64,000 nucleotides of DNA from Alicyclobacillus sacchari. Lineage in GTDB: Bacteria > Bacillota > Bacilli > Alicyclobacillales > Alicyclobacillaceae. The stretch covers positions 62,001 through 126,000 of the forward strand of contig NZ_SORF01000001.1 of the NCBI RefSeq assembly GCF_004366795.1, given 5' to 3'. Below the pieces are notes generated by a model. The model worked only from the letters and a program-made list of their open reading frames with translations, was not told the origin of the DNA and did not search any database. The position numbers and the translations under genes were made by a program. Shown in pieces: positions 7,782 to 17,541 of the stretch. Every line of letters begins with the position of its first letter. Positions within the stretch are counted from its first letter, which is position 1.

Positions 7782-10115
7782 TTAGATGCGCACCGATACG
7801 ACGGTGGCACCGTCTCCGCCTTCGCTTTGAGCAGCCGGCTCGCTCGTCTTCACCTGCGGGTGTCCTTGCAAATGGCGTCGGATGGCCGCCTTCAGGGCAC
7901 CCGTTCCCTTGCCATGAATGATGACGATGCGGGAAAGCCCTGCCACCACCGCGTCATCCAAGTATTTGTCGATCCGCATCAAGGCATCGTCCACCGTTTC
8001 TCCGCGCACGTCGAGCTGCATGCGCACATCCTTGTTGCCGACCCGCCTTTTGGAATGCGAGATCGCCACCGGTTCAGCTGCTTCTGCGAGAACCTCCAGA
8101 TCGTTCGCGGCCACCTTCATGCGCATGGCCCCCAGTTGGACGAGCGCGCTCTTGTGATCGGGTGCAACTTCGACAACATCCCCCTTTTGTCCCAGTGACA
8201 CAACACGCACACGCTGGCCGGCAGCAAGCTTTGGACTCGTCTTGCCAGAACGCCTTGTGGCCGCCCTACGCTCGGGCACCAACGCCTCCAGCCCTTTACG
8301 CAATTCGACCAATTCGTGATCCTTGACAGAGGTATGGCGCATTTGCCGCAATTCGCGGATGATTCGCTCCGCCTCTTGCTGCGCTTGTTCCACAATGGAC
8401 GCGGCCTCGTTTCGGGCCCGCTCGCGGACGTCCACCAATTCCTTATCTAACGCCATCTCGCGCGCATCCAGTTTTTCCTGCTGCGCCCGTGCTGCCATCC
8501 ATGCTCGCGCAGCTTCATCGCGCAGCCTCTCCGCCTCGCGGTTTGCCGCTTCAAGCTTGCCAATGAGCTCCTCGACGTGGACGTCCGTTTCGGCCACGTG
8601 TTCCCGCGCCGCGGCCAAAATGTCATCTGGCAAGCCGAGACGTTGCGCAATCGCCAGTGCATTCGACCGCCCTGGAACGCCCATCAACAATCGATACGTA
8701 GGGCGCAAACTCGCTACGTCAAACTCCATACTCGCGTTCATCGCATGCGGATTGTGAAACGCATATCCCTTCAATTCGGCATAGTGCGTCGTCGCCATCA
8801 CACGAGCACCGACCTGTGTCAACCGGTCCAAAATCGCGATCGCCAAGGCCGATCCTTCCGTCGGGTCCGTGCCCGCCCCCAGCTCGTCCAAGAGCACGAG
8901 ACTATTCTCGCGCACTTCCCGAAGCATGCGAATGATGTTCGTCATATGGGAAGAAAATGTCGACAGGCTTTGCTCGATACTCTGCTCGTCACCAATGTCG
9001 ACAAACACGTCGGCGCAGAAGCCAACCTCACTCTCCCTGCGCGTCGGCAAGAACAGCCCTGACATCGCCATCAAGGTCAGCAAACCAACCGTCTTCAAGG
9101 TCACGGTTTTTCCGCCCGTATTGGGCCCCGTGATGATCAACAGCCGAAATTCCGCGCCCAGCTCGACGTCGATGGGCACACCTTCGGGATGCAGTTGCGG
9201 GTGGCGAGCGCCATATAGTCTCCAAACGCCGTCCGTCAATTGCGGCCGCTTGCCATCGATCCGCCGCGCATAGCCGGCCTTCGCAAAAATCAGATCTGCC
9301 TCCTCGAGAATGCCGACATTGACTTCCAATTCCTCAGCAACGGTCGCGATGACAGCGCTGATCTGCTGCAAAATGCGCTCGATTTCACGCTCTTCCAAGA
9401 CTTCGATCTCGCGAATACGCTCGCCAATTTCGCTCACTGCACGGGGTTCGATGAACACGGTTGAGCCGGACGAAGAGACATCGCGGACGATGCCACGGAT
9501 CTGATTTTTATGTTCCACGCGCACGGGCAAACAGTGGTACGGACCGCGCATCGCCACGATCGGCTCCTGCAGCAACTTTTGGTGCGTGCGCAACAACCTG
9601 TCCAACGTCATGCGTACCTCGCCTTCCCGGCGTCGCCGCTCTGACCTGAGCTGCAGCAGCACGGCGCTGGCGTGATCGAGCACTTGTCCATCGTCACTGA
9701 CCATTTGCCGAATTTCTTGTTCCGTCCGACGCAGATCGGCCATCGGCGCAACCAGTGCACTGAGCAGAGGAAGCTCGATCTCGATTGCCGCGTGCTCGAT
9801 GAACTGGCGAAATGCTCTCCCACCGGCAATAAATTGTGCGATGGCGAGAACCTGTTCGGCGCCCAGTACACCGCCCACCTTTGCGCGGGACAGCAGTGGG
9901 CGAATCTGCGTAATGCCTGCAAACGGCGGAGTTCCGGCGCGCAGCAGGCAGCGATAGGCCTCGTCGACTTGGGCCAACGCTTGCTCCGCCTCTTGACGAG
10001 AAGGACATGGCAACATGGTGTGCGCCAGTTGTTTACCGAGACTCGACATCGCTTCGTCAGCCACGCGCTGGCGCACCCAATCGTATTCCAAGGCCTCAAG
10101 GGACCGTGTGAACAT
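7782..10115 (-). CDS. mutS2: Endonuclease MutS2 / ribosome rescue factor
   Basis: 777 residues from the ATG at 10115 (GGAG eight bases upstream; a GTG at 10124 is also in frame). MutS core without mismatch-recognition domain I; Walker A GPNTGGKT near residues 330-337; Walker B and following loop LVLLDELGAGTDP; long coiled coil (about 500-600); KOW-like linker; C-terminal Smr domain with LDVRGETVDDAL and IIHGKGTG. MutS2 suppresses recombination or, in B. subtilis, splits collided ribosomes; the Smr domain is a nuclease in several homologues. In Bacillales it normally sits downstream of zapA-cvpA, as here, except that a plus-strand membrane-protein gene is inserted between them. Confidence 0.96.
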   Translation of the reverse strand: MFTRSLEALEYDWVRQRVADEAMSSLGKQLAHTMLPCPSRQEAEQALAQVDEAYRCLLRAGTPPFAGITQIRPLLSRAKVGGVLGAEQVLAIAQFIAGGRAFRQFIEHAAIEIELPLLSALVAPMADLRRTEQEIRQMVSDDGQVLDHASAVLLQLRSERRRREGEVRMTLDRLLRTHQKLLQEPIVAMRGPYHCLPVRVEHKNQIRGIVRDVSSSGSTVFIEPRAVSEIGERIREIEVLEEREIERILQQISAVIATVAEELEVNVGILEEADLIFAKAGYARRIDGKRPQLTDGVWRLYGARHPQLHPEGVPIDVELGAEFRLLIITGPNTGGKTVTLKTVGLLTLMAMSGLFLPTRRESEVGFCADVFVDIGDEQSIEQSLSTFSSHMTNIIRMLREVRENSLVLLDELGAGTDPTEGSALAIAILDRLTQVGARVMATTHYAELKGYAFHNPHAMNASMEFDVASLRPTYRLLMGVPGRSNALAIAQRLGLPDDILAAAREHVAETDVHVEELIGKLEAANREAERLRDEAARAWMAARAQQEKLDAREMALDKELVDVRERARNEAASIVEQAQQEAERIIRELRQMRHTSVKDHELVELRKGLEALVPERRAATRRSGKTSPKLAAGQRVRVVSLGQKGDVVEVAPDHKSALVQLGAMRMKVAANDLEVLAEAAEPVAISHSKRRVGNKDVRMQLDVRGETVDDALMRIDKYLDDAVVAGLSRIVIIHGKGTGALKAAIRRHLQGHPQVKTSEPAAQSEGGDGATVVSVRI

Positions 10116-10225
10116 GTATCGCACTCCATTGCATCAAAATCCAGAAATCCCATTCATTTTACCACATCAACTGATGTCTGTCCGGCAACCATATCAGCAA
10201 GACACGTCAGGAGGGAGGCAGACAT

Positions 10226-10579
10226 ATGCACATTCTAGGCCATATTGTCCGCTTTGTTGTATCCGCACTCGTGCTGATGTTTGTCGGATACGTCGTTCCT
10301 GGTTTTGGCGTGATGGGCTTTTGGTCAGCGATTTTGGCCGCCATCGTGATCACGCTTCTGGGACTCGCCATGGAGGCCTTGTTCGGTCGGCGCATTTCGC
10401 CGTACGGGCGCGGCATCGTTGGCTTTATCTCCGGCGCAATCGTCATTTACGTCGCACAATTGTTTGTTCCCGGCCTTCACGCGAGCATTTTGGGGGCGTT
10501 GCTCGCATCATTGGTCATCGGTATCATCGACTTGTTCATTCCGACAAACCTGCGCCGCACACATGGCGAGGAACATTGA
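10226..10579 (+). CDS. YvlD-like membrane protein (phage holin family 4 superfamily)
   Basis: 117 residues with four predicted membrane helices (about 8-28, 33-54, 68-88 and 90-106) separated by short loops, and a basic C-terminal end RRTHGEEH. The pattern and the opening MHILGHIVRFVVSALVLMFV match the small YvlD/holin-like family of Firmicutes, whose function is unknown; some members sit with cell-envelope stress operons. Excellent ribosome site (AGGAGGGAGG, seven bases before ATG). It stands alone on the plus strand between mutS2 and cvpA, both minus, and ends in its own terminator. Confidence 0.8.
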   Translation: MHILGHIVRFVVSALVLMFVGYVVPGFGVMGFWSAILAAIVITLLGLAMEALFGRRISPYGRGIVGFISGAIVIYVAQLFVPGLHASILGALLASLVIGIIDLFIPTNLRRTHGEEH

Positions 10580-10593
10580 CATTGCGCAAATTG

Positions 10594-10625
10594 CGCCGGG
10601 GACTCTCCCCGGCGACTTGTCTTTT
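10594..10625 (+). terminator. Terminator after the YvlD-like gene
   Basis: Perfect 9-bp stem CGCCGGGGA (10594-10602) / TCCCCGGCG (10606-10614) with a three-base loop, followed by ACTTGTCTTTT. It may also stop transcripts arriving from cvpA on the other strand. Confidence 0.8.
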
Positions 10626-10659
10626 GTGGACACAAATCCAAGTTGGGCCTAACGTACAT

Positions 10660-11211
10660 CTACAGGGATTGGGCGCTGATGCCATGCGATTTGGTTTTGC
10701 TCCAACGCGAGACGGCCTGGTTCAAGGAAGGGCTGTTCAGCCAGTGGACAATCGCGGAATGGTTGACTTGATGTTGAATGGAAGGTGTGTTTACGTAGTG
10801 TAAAATCAAGCCGATCACGTACACAAAAATGATTGCTAAGGCCACACCCGCAATCATTCCAGCCAGTCGGTTGACAAAAGATAACACAGGCAAACTGAAC
10901 AGAGCGTCAAGCAAACCGGCTGCATATCGCAACAGTAAAAATGTCACGATAAACACTAAACCGAAAGCAATCGCGCCTGACAGGTTACTGAACAACAGAG
11001 AAGCGATCCCGCCTTTCTGCTGTACCTGTGTGCCGATATGTAGGTGCGCAATCACAGGCGCCACGTAAGGCCGAAGCCAATACGACACGAAGTATGCGAT
11101 GATGGCACCAAACAACCGTGTCACCTGGCGGATGAGGCCGAGGCGATATCCGTTGATGGCCCCGAGTACGATGATGGCCGCGAAAATAAAGTCGAGCACG
11201 TCCCAATTCAC
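10660..11211 (-). CDS. CvpA family membrane protein
   Basis: 183 residues, four predicted membrane helices, opening MNWDVLDFIFAAIIVLGAIN typical of CvpA/YshB. Family members are inner-membrane proteins of uncertain role (colicin V production in E. coli; envelope homeostasis suggested). The GTG start overlaps the zapA stop as GTGA, so translation is coupled. The neighbourhood zapA-cvpA-mutS2 is conserved in Bacillales and supports the call. Confidence 0.88.
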   Translation of the reverse strand: MNWDVLDFIFAAIIVLGAINGYRLGLIRQVTRLFGAIIAYFVSYWLRPYVAPVIAHLHIGTQVQQKGGIASLLFSNLSGAIAFGLVFIVTFLLLRYAAGLLDALFSLPVLSFVNRLAGMIAGVALAIIFVYVIGLILHYVNTPSIQHQVNHSAIVHWLNSPSLNQAVSRWSKTKSHGISAQSL

Positions 11212-11483
11212 GACTGCGACGTGCCCCCCGTCTGTTCTTCCAACAAATTGAGCAACTCACGGTACTCCCGCTGTAGCTGGTGCAATTGTTCAGCGAGATT
11301 AAGGGCCGCGAGGACGGCAACGCGCCGCTCGTCCATATACGAAGCCGTGGCTGCAATTTCCGCCATACACCTATCGACCATCCTGGCGACTTCTTGAATG
11401 TGTTGCTCAGAAGTCGTTCCACGCAAGGTATATTCGATACCATGGATGACGACTTTGACACGATTGACCGACTTGTTGTCCAT
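11208..11483 (-). CDS. zapA: Cell division protein ZapA
   Basis: 91 residues: N-terminal beta hairpin (VNRVKVVIHGIEYTLRGTTS), then a helix and a C-terminal coiled coil (about 45-85). ZapA dimers bundle FtsZ filaments in the division ring. It follows pheT by about 100 bases on the same strand and overlaps cvpA by four bases. Length and order (pheS-pheT-zapA-cvpA) agree with B. subtilis and relatives. Confidence 0.92.
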   Translation of the reverse strand: MDNKSVNRVKVVIHGIEYTLRGTTSEQHIQEVARMVDRCMAEIAATASYMDERRVAVLAALNLAEQLHQLQREYRELLNLLEEQTGGTSQS

Positions 11484-11581
11484 CCATGTCCCGCCTTTCT
11501 ACACGGCGGACATCGTCCGCCGCGCTCCATTCATTGTTTCCTACAAGATTCAGCATAACCATGTAAATCTCCTGCAATCGG

Positions 11582-13996
11582 TCATGACCGCAATCGCGCA
11601 TCGTGATCGACGCGCAACGCCTCTGTAGCCGTTTTGACCAATTGCTCGATCTCGTCGTCTGTCAGTGTGCGTTCCGCGTCCTGGAAAAACATCGAAATCG
11701 CAACACTCTTTTTGCCGTCCGGTACACCTTCTCCAGCATAGACATCAAACACGCCGATCCCCTGCAACAAACCAGACGCCTCGAGACTGTGCCGCGCGGT
11801 GGTTAACAAGTCGCCGACCAGCGTAGCGCGATCGACGACGATCGCGATATCCCGGCGACTACCAGGAAACTTGGGCAACCCTTTTGCCTGAATCTCGCCC
11901 TGGTATGTGGCAAGCAAAAGCGCAACATCGAGCTCGGCATACACGGCCCGGGCGACGCCGAACTGTGCGGCCGTGTCCGGATGCAATTCGCCAATTACGC
12001 CAATCGTTTCACCGTCTGCGACAATGTCGGCGGAACGACCCGGATGCAGCCACGGCATGCTGGATCGGACGTACGACACGTCCGTGCCAAATACGGCAAG
12101 GAGTCTGTCCAGTACGCCCTTCGCATCGTAAAAATCGTAGCGACGCGTCTTTTCGTACAGCGTGCCCTCCGATTCCCCAAACCACAACATCGCGATCACT
12201 TCTCGTTCCCTAGGCTGTTCCCGCAGGGGGAGGTTTGTGGTCAGGTATGACTTGCCGATTTCAAAAATAGCGCCACCCGGTACTTGGTGTGCCAAATTGT
12301 GCACCGCCACCTCCGTGAGACTCGGCAACAGATGTGTCCTTAACACGCGCCGCTCATCCGACATGGGTAACAATAGCGGGATCGGCTGATACGACGCCGC
12401 AAGTGGAGCCAACGCATCAGGGGAGGTCAACGCATATGTGCGGACCTCGTACAATCCCATGTCGACCAGCAACACGCGCGCCCTGGCCAACATTGCCTGC
12501 CGACGATCTCGCATCCCAGGCGTGACAGGCAGCACCGTCGTGGTCGATGGAATGTTGTCATAGCCGTGTAGACGGGCAATTTCTTCGTACAGGTCCGCTG
12601 TCAATGTGACATCGGGACGGCGAGAAGGCACCTCGACAAGCCATGGTGTGTCCTGACTGCGCACGGCAAAACCAAGAGCGTGGAATATGTTTTCTATCTC
12701 ATCATTTGAAATCGCAAAGCCGAGTGCTTCCCGACAACGCTCTGGCACAAACGGCACCTGCCGCAAGCCAGTTGCCGATTCCTTCTGCTGTACGGCGACC
12801 GCCGGCCCGATGGGTGTTGCACCAGCCAGTTCGACCAACAAAGCTGTCGCTCGTGCCAGCGCCGGCGTAACCGCAGCCGGATCGATCCCCTTCTCGAAAC
12901 GCTGCTGCGCTTCCGAACGCAATCCCAAACGCTGCCCCGTACGCCGGACAGAGCTGCCGTCAAAACGCGCCGATTCAATGGCAATCCGCCGCGTCGATGA
13001 TGTAATCTCACTGTTCTCGCCACCCATGACGCCGGCCAAGCCAATCGCCTTCTCAGGATCGGAAATCACAATCATGTCACGGGTCAACATCCGCTGCTGG
13101 CCATCCAGTGTCACAAGCGCTTCTCCGTCGCGCGCCTGGCGCACGACAATACGGGATTGTGCAATGCTGTCCGCGTCGAATGCGTGCAAAGGCTGTCCCC
13201 ACTCGAGCATGACATAGTTCGTCACATCGACCACCAGATCGATCGTGCGAATCCCCATGGCAACAAGGCGCATCTGCATCCAAAGCGGCGAAGCCACTTG
13301 CTGAATGCCATCGAGCACCTGTGTCTCATAACGGGGACAAAGCTCTGTGGCGAGATCGATCGCGATGGGCGCCTCACCCGTGCCCGTTGGAGCCTCCACG
13401 CTCTCTGGAAAACTGTGCGTGCATCGCAAAATAGCTGCCACTTCGTGGACAAGGCCGCGAATGGAAAAACAATCGCTGCGATTTGGCGTGAGATCGATAT
13501 CCAGTACCACGTCATCCAAACACAATACCTTGACGATATCTTCACCAATCGGCGTTTCCGTCGGCAAGACGAACAGTCCCGTCGTCTGGCCACTTGGCAG
13601 CAGGCGCGTCTCCAAACCAATTTCCGCAGCCGAGCAGAGCATCCCGTTCGATTCCACACCACGCAATTTCGTGCGCCGAATCTGGACGCCTCCGGGCAGC
13701 GTTGCCCCCGGCAACGCTACGGGTACGCGCAGCCCCGCACGCGCGTTGGGCGCTCCACAGACAATCTGCAGTTGTTCGCCCGTACCGGCATCCACCATGC
13801 ACACGCGCAACCTGTCCGCATTGGGATGCTGCTCCGCAGAGACGATCTCGCCGACGACCACGCCAGATACGCCTTTGTTGCGTGGTTCGACAGCATCAAC
13901 CGCAAGCCCTGCGCTGGTGAGCTTGTCCGCCAGTGCCTGTGGCGATACATCCGCAAGATTTACATAATCACTCAGCCATTGGTATGAGACTTTCAC
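11582..13996 (-). CDS. pheT: Phenylalanyl-tRNA synthetase beta subunit
   Basis: 804 residues starting GTG with GAGGAG seven bases upstream. Domains: N-terminal MKVSYQWLSDYVNL helix; OB-fold tRNA-binding domain (about 40-150); B3/B4 editing domain (about 215-370); B5 (about 410-480); catalytic-like core; C-terminal FDX-ACB anticodon-binding domain (last about 95 residues, GLPKFPGSRRDIAIVVD). It forms the alpha2-beta2 enzyme with PheS. It follows pheS after 26 bases and shares its T-box control. Confidence 0.97.
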   Translation of the reverse strand: MKVSYQWLSDYVNLADVSPQALADKLTSAGLAVDAVEPRNKGVSGVVVGEIVSAEQHPNADRLRVCMVDAGTGEQLQIVCGAPNARAGLRVPVALPGATLPGGVQIRRTKLRGVESNGMLCSAAEIGLETRLLPSGQTTGLFVLPTETPIGEDIVKVLCLDDVVLDIDLTPNRSDCFSIRGLVHEVAAILRCTHSFPESVEAPTGTGEAPIAIDLATELCPRYETQVLDGIQQVASPLWMQMRLVAMGIRTIDLVVDVTNYVMLEWGQPLHAFDADSIAQSRIVVRQARDGEALVTLDGQQRMLTRDMIVISDPEKAIGLAGVMGGENSEITSSTRRIAIESARFDGSSVRRTGQRLGLRSEAQQRFEKGIDPAAVTPALARATALLVELAGATPIGPAVAVQQKESATGLRQVPFVPERCREALGFAISNDEIENIFHALGFAVRSQDTPWLVEVPSRRPDVTLTADLYEEIARLHGYDNIPSTTTVLPVTPGMRDRRQAMLARARVLLVDMGLYEVRTYALTSPDALAPLAASYQPIPLLLPMSDERRVLRTHLLPSLTEVAVHNLAHQVPGGAIFEIGKSYLTTNLPLREQPREREVIAMLWFGESEGTLYEKTRRYDFYDAKGVLDRLLAVFGTDVSYVRSSMPWLHPGRSADIVADGETIGVIGELHPDTAAQFGVARAVYAELDVALLLATYQGEIQAKGLPKFPGSRRDIAIVVDRATLVGDLLTTARHSLEASGLLQGIGVFDVYAGEGVPDGKKSVAISMFFQDAERTLTDDEIEQLVKTATEALRVDHDARLRS

Positions 13997-14022
13997 GTTT
14001 CCACTCCTCTTCGCCGTATTTG

Positions 14023-15072
14023 TTATGCCCGGGCAAACTGCGCCAGAAAGCGCAGGTCATTTTGATAAAGCAAACGAATGTCTGAAATGCCGTAGCGCAA
14101 CATGGCAATGCGCTCTGGACCCATGCCGAAGGCAAAACCGCTGTATCGATTGCTGTCGTAACCGGACATGTCGAGCACGCGGGGATGGACCATGCCTGCC
14201 CCGAGAATTTCGATCCAACCGGTGCCCTTGCACACGCGGCACCCTTCCCCATGACAGTGCACGCATAGGAGATCGACCTCGGCGCTCGGTTCGGTGAACG
14301 GAAAGTAACTGGGGCGCAACCGCACGCGCTGCTCCGGGCCAAACAAGGCCTTCGCAAACGCTTCGAGCGTGCCTTTTAAGTCGCTCATGCGAATACCTTC
14401 TCCTACGACAAGGCCCTCGATTTGAGTGAACTGATGCGAGTGTGTCGCGTCATCCTCGTCTCGTCGGTATACTCGCCCTGGCACAATGACTTTAATGGGG
14501 ATGTGGCCCTCCATACGCTCCATCGTGCGCACTTGCATCGGTGACGTGTGCGTGCGAAGCAGCAACTCATCACTTAGATAAAACGTATCCTGCATGTCTC
14601 GTGCCGGGTGGTCTTTAGGCAAATTCAACAACTCAAAATTGTAATGGTCGGTTTCGACCTCCGGGCCGTCGACGATGGAAAATCCCATGCCGAGAAAGAT
14701 GTCCTCAATCTCTTGAATCACGCGCGAAATCGGATGGATGGCACCCTTACACACAGCCCTCCCTGGCAACGTGATGTCGATGGTCTCTTGTGCCAGACGG
14801 AGGGCTTGCTCTGCAGCCGCCAATGCCGTTTGCCGTTGCGCGTACGCCTCTTCGAGTGCCTTGCGCACTTCATTCACGCGTTCGCCAAACAGCGGGCGTT
14901 CTTCCTGGCCAAGGCTCCCCATTTGCTTGGACAGCGCATTCAACTCGCTCTTCTTGCCGAGGTACTGAACGCGCCAATGGGCCAAATCTCGCGTCGCCGA
15001 GATCTCCCTCAACTCCGACAATGCGGTTTCTTGCAAGCGCCCCAACTGGACGATCAACGCTTCCATATCCAC
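14023..15072 (-). CDS. pheS: Phenylalanyl-tRNA synthetase alpha subunit
   Basis: 349 residues. N-terminal coiled coil (about 1-95) followed by the class II core with motif 2 ([18 protein letters not shown]) and motif 3 ([17 protein letters not shown]). It adenylates Phe and charges tRNA-Phe together with PheT. The GTG at 15072 has GGGGGAG eight bases upstream; an ATG two codons later is the alternative. Preceded by a T-box leader with a Phe-type specifier. Confidence 0.97.
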   Translation of the reverse strand: MDMEALIVQLGRLQETALSELREISATRDLAHWRVQYLGKKSELNALSKQMGSLGQEERPLFGERVNEVRKALEEAYAQRQTALAAAEQALRLAQETIDITLPGRAVCKGAIHPISRVIQEIEDIFLGMGFSIVDGPEVETDHYNFELLNLPKDHPARDMQDTFYLSDELLLRTHTSPMQVRTMERMEGHIPIKVIVPGRVYRRDEDDATHSHQFTQIEGLVVGEGIRMSDLKGTLEAFAKALFGPEQRVRLRPSYFPFTEPSAEVDLLCVHCHGEGCRVCKGTGWIEILGAGMVHPRVLDMSGYDSNRYSGFAFGMGPERIAMLRYGISDIRLLYQNDLRFLAQFARA

Positions 15073-15144
15073 AAAACCCGCTCCCCCTTCGGCGTCTTGT
15101 TACCATCCAGATGTCCATCTGGACTTTGACGTCTTTGCGCAAAG

Positions 15145-15435
15145 AAAAAGCAACCCGCCCCAGATAGGGACGAGCTGCTCGCGATACCACCCTAATTGAC
15201 GGCTGACCGCCGTCCGTCTTCATTGCCATAACGGATCTAGCCGGTGTGCGCCACCGAGGCGTTTCGATCCGGTGAAGCCTACTTGCTTGCGAACAAGCCG
15301 CCGCAACGTTCAACCTCACAGCTCCAAGGTGAACTTCAATCGCCCCGTCCAGCACACTTCCAGTCGCGGTGTGCCTCCCTGGAGAACGCAGCACGATTTA
15401 CTCTCCTCGTCATCGCCGTAACTATTCCGATGTCA
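15145..15435 (-). ncRNA. T-box riboswitch of pheST
   Basis: On the minus strand the T-box core AATTAGGGTGGTATCGCG lies at 15198-15181, just before a terminator: an 8-bp G/C-rich stem (about 15156-15175) and a T-rich run (CTTTTTCTTT). The core can pair with the 5' side of the terminator as the antiterminator, and uncharged tRNA-Phe would bind it. A plausible specifier codon TTC, followed by A, is at 15333-15331 on the 3' side of the presumed stem I. The AGAGTA element near 15405 fits the stem I base. The leader is about 360 bases in total. Confidence 0.9.
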
Positions 15436-15441
15436 TCCAAG

Positions 15442-15470
15442 AGTATACGCAATGTCGTACCATGCCGCAA
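15442..15470 (-). promoter_or_regulatory. SigA promoter of the pheST T-box leader
   Basis: Minus strand: -35 TTGCGG (15470-15465), 17-bp spacer, -10 TATACT (15447-15442). The predicted start near 15435 fits the 5' end of the T-box stem I. Confidence 0.65.
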
Positions 15471-15618
15471 CCAATACGGTACAAAACGAGCCTGAACTCG
15501 CCAAGTTCCATGCATTTTGGGTGAATGTCGTGGTCCCGGCAAAAGCTTCGACAATATCGTAGCAGTGTGACCGGCGATCATCCCGGTTGCCGCAACAGCA
15601 TTTGAAGGAGGCGTTTCT

Positions 15619-15753
15619 ATGTACGGCGTTTTCGGTGGTTACACACAATGGGCGGTTGTCTTCCTCATCATCTTCGTGCTGTTCTTCCTGTTGGTACCGG
15701 CGTACGGTGCAGTTGCAGGTACGGCTGCAGCCGCTCCCGGCGTCGTGTACTAA
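15619..15753 (+). CDS. Small membrane protein, 44 residues
   Basis: Short gene beginning MYGVFGGYTQWAVVFLII and ending with an Ala-rich AGTAAAAPGVVY. One strong membrane helix covers residues about 10-33 (WAVVFLIIFVLFFLLVPAYG). A very good ribosome site (GAAGGAGG, seven bases before ATG) makes it convincing although it is short. It resembles the class of tiny YjcZ-like sporulation membrane proteins (aromatic/Gly N-terminus, one helix), but I cannot assign it to a family. It lies in the gap of about 760 bases between the pheST leader (minus) and purK (minus) and is transcribed alone. Confidence 0.75.
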   Translation: MYGVFGGYTQWAVVFLIIFVLFFLLVPAYGAVAGTAAAAPGVVY

Positions 15754-15780
15754 CTGGCGAGCCAACCATAGACGCAATCA

Positions 15781-15808
15781 GGGAAGTCGCCAGCGCGGCC
15801 GACTTTCC
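15781..15808. terminator. Hairpin between the small membrane protein gene and purK
   Basis: GGGAAGTCG (15781-15789) can pair with CGACTTTCC (15800-15808), nine pairs with one G-U, and a ten-base loop. It lies between two convergent genes. There is no T run on either side, so terminator function is uncertain. Confidence 0.35.
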
Positions 15809-15837
15809 TGGCTTCGCGTCGTCCTCAGCCCTCAACA

Positions 15838-17022
15838 TCACGCCTGCACTTGCCAGATGCCGAGACCACGTGCCACTTCTAAAGCCTGTTCAACATCCGG
15901 GGCCAAGATGTTTACATGGCCCATTTTCCGATCACGCTTGACCTCCGTCTTGCCATACAAGTGGACTTTCACTTGTCCTGGCAAGGAAGGCATGGCACGC
16001 AACAGCGGATCGACATGTTGGCCAAGGACATTGACCATGACAACCGGCGTCAACAGTGAAACGTCGCCCAATGGTAAGTTACAAATGGCGCGGACATGTT
16101 GCTCAAATTGACTCGTTGCACACGCATCCATCGTATAGTGACCACTGTTGTGGGGGCGCGGCGCGAGTTCATTGATGTAGAGTTGACCTTCATCCGCGAC
16201 GAAAAACTCGACGGCAATCAGTCCGACGACTTCCAGCTTGCGCGCGACGTCGCAAGCAATCGATCTAGCCTGCTCCAGCACCGCCGCGGGGAACCGCGCA
16301 GGTACGATGGACATGTGCAAGATGTGGTTCACATGCACATTCTCGGCCACCGGAAACGCAGCCGTCTCTCCCCTGGGATTCCGTGCCACGACCACAGAAC
16401 ATTCGCCGACAAACGGAATGTACTGCTCGGCGATGAGCGGATCGTCTTCGTCGCCGGAAGCTGTGCGCGCCTCGATGATCGACTGCCATTGTGGCGAGAA
16501 TCGGTCGAGATCGGAGGACTCCTGAACCATCCACTGCCCCTTCCCATCGTAGCCACCGCGGCACGTCTTCACGACAAGCCGATTGCCCAACTGCGCTACA
16601 GCTCGATCAACATCGTCCAGGCGAGCGATGGGCACATACGGCGTCACAGGCAACCCGGCTTCGGCCAGCGTCGATTTTTCGCGCACCCTGTGTTGCGTCG
16701 TCGCCAACAGCCGACTGCCCTGCGGTACATACGCCGAATGCTCGAGTGCGGCCGCCACATCGGCATCGACGTTTTCAAACTCGTACGTAATCACGTCGCA
16801 GCGGTTTGCAAGGAGTTTTGCCGCTTCGACATTGTCGTACTTCGCAACGACCTGGCCGTCACTCACCTGAGCGGCCGGACAGTTCGGCGTCGGATCGAGA
16901 ACTTGAAAACGATAGCCCATCCGTCGCCCGTCCAATGCCATCATCCGGCCTAGCTGGCCACCTCCCAAAATACCGATGACCGCAGGAGGCAGAATGGCAG
17001 ACGAGTGATCACTTTCCGGCAC
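15838..17022 (-). CDS. purK: N5-carboxyaminoimidazole ribonucleotide synthase
   Basis: 394 residues from the GTG at 17022. That start overlaps the purE stop by 14 bases and has AAGGAGG eight bases upstream, inside purE; the longer open frame is an artefact through purE. ATP-grasp enzyme: [13 protein letters not shown] opening, then the ATP-grasp domain ([13 protein letters not shown]) and [16 protein letters not shown] metal/substrate site. With ATP and bicarbonate it converts AIR to N5-CAIR, which PurE rearranges to CAIR in purine synthesis. The rest of the pur operon is not in the window. Confidence 0.95.
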   Translation of the reverse strand: MPESDHSSAILPPAVIGILGGGQLGRMMALDGRRMGYRFQVLDPTPNCPAAQVSDGQVVAKYDNVEAAKLLANRCDVITYEFENVDADVAAALEHSAYVPQGSRLLATTQHRVREKSTLAEAGLPVTPYVPIARLDDVDRAVAQLGNRLVVKTCRGGYDGKGQWMVQESSDLDRFSPQWQSIIEARTASGDEDDPLIAEQYIPFVGECSVVVARNPRGETAAFPVAENVHVNHILHMSIVPARFPAAVLEQARSIACDVARKLEVVGLIAVEFFVADEGQLYINELAPRPHNSGHYTMDACATSQFEQHVRAICNLPLGDVSLLTPVVMVNVLGQHVDPLLRAMPSLPGQVKVHLYGKTEVKRDRKMGHVNILAPDVEQALEVARGLGIWQVQA

Positions 17023-17506
17023 CAGGGTCGCCTCCTTCAAGGACTCGATCGCGAATGTCTTCGGCCCGCCGGGCAAGCTTGTCCGCCAAATCGGGATCGG
17101 ACGCGGCCAAAATGCGAGCGGCGAACAACCCCGCATTGACCGCGCCAGCGCGCCCGATAGCCATCGTCGCAACAGGAACGCCGCCTGGCATCTGCACAAT
17201 CGACAGAAGAGAGTCGAGCCCTTGCAAAGTCGACGTCTGTACAGGCACGCCAATCACCGGCAAAGTCGTCTTCGCGGCGACCATCCCAGGCAGGTGTGCG
17301 GCGCCGCCCGCGCCCGCGACAATCACTGCGAGGCCACGTTCACTGGCCTCAGCAGCATATTCAAACATGTAGTCGGGCGTACGATGGGCGGAAACAACCT
17401 TCCGTTCGTAGGAAATGGACAACTCATCCAGGACGGTACAGGTGTGTTGCATCGTCTCCCAGTCGCTCTGACTGCCCATAATGACACCCACGCGCGGTGT
17501 CGACAT
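17009..17506 (-). CDS. purE: N5-carboxyaminoimidazole ribonucleotide mutase
   Basis: 165 residues, the usual class I PurE length. [10 protein letters not shown] phosphate-binding loop near the N-terminus and SAHRTPD (His about residue 42), the family signature. It catalyses N5-CAIR to CAIR in purine synthesis and pairs with the following purK. AAGGAGG about ten bases before ATG. It follows the aldolase gene after 35 bases on the same strand, so pur genes appear joined to a glycolytic run. Confidence 0.96.
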   Translation of the reverse strand: MSTPRVGVIMGSQSDWETMQHTCTVLDELSISYERKVVSAHRTPDYMFEYAAEASERGLAVIVAGAGGAAHLPGMVAAKTTLPVIGVPVQTSTLQGLDSLLSIVQMPGGVPVATMAIGRAGAVNAGLFAARILAASDPDLADKLARRAEDIRDRVLEGGDPGAGK

Positions 17507-17541
17507 GAATCGCCATCCTCCTTACGCAGTTGGAATGAGTC

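Noticed and set aside
17022-17253. N-terminal extension of PurK
   Set aside because: The open frame extends through purE, but a GTG with an AAGGAGG site at eight bases gives a standard PurK length.
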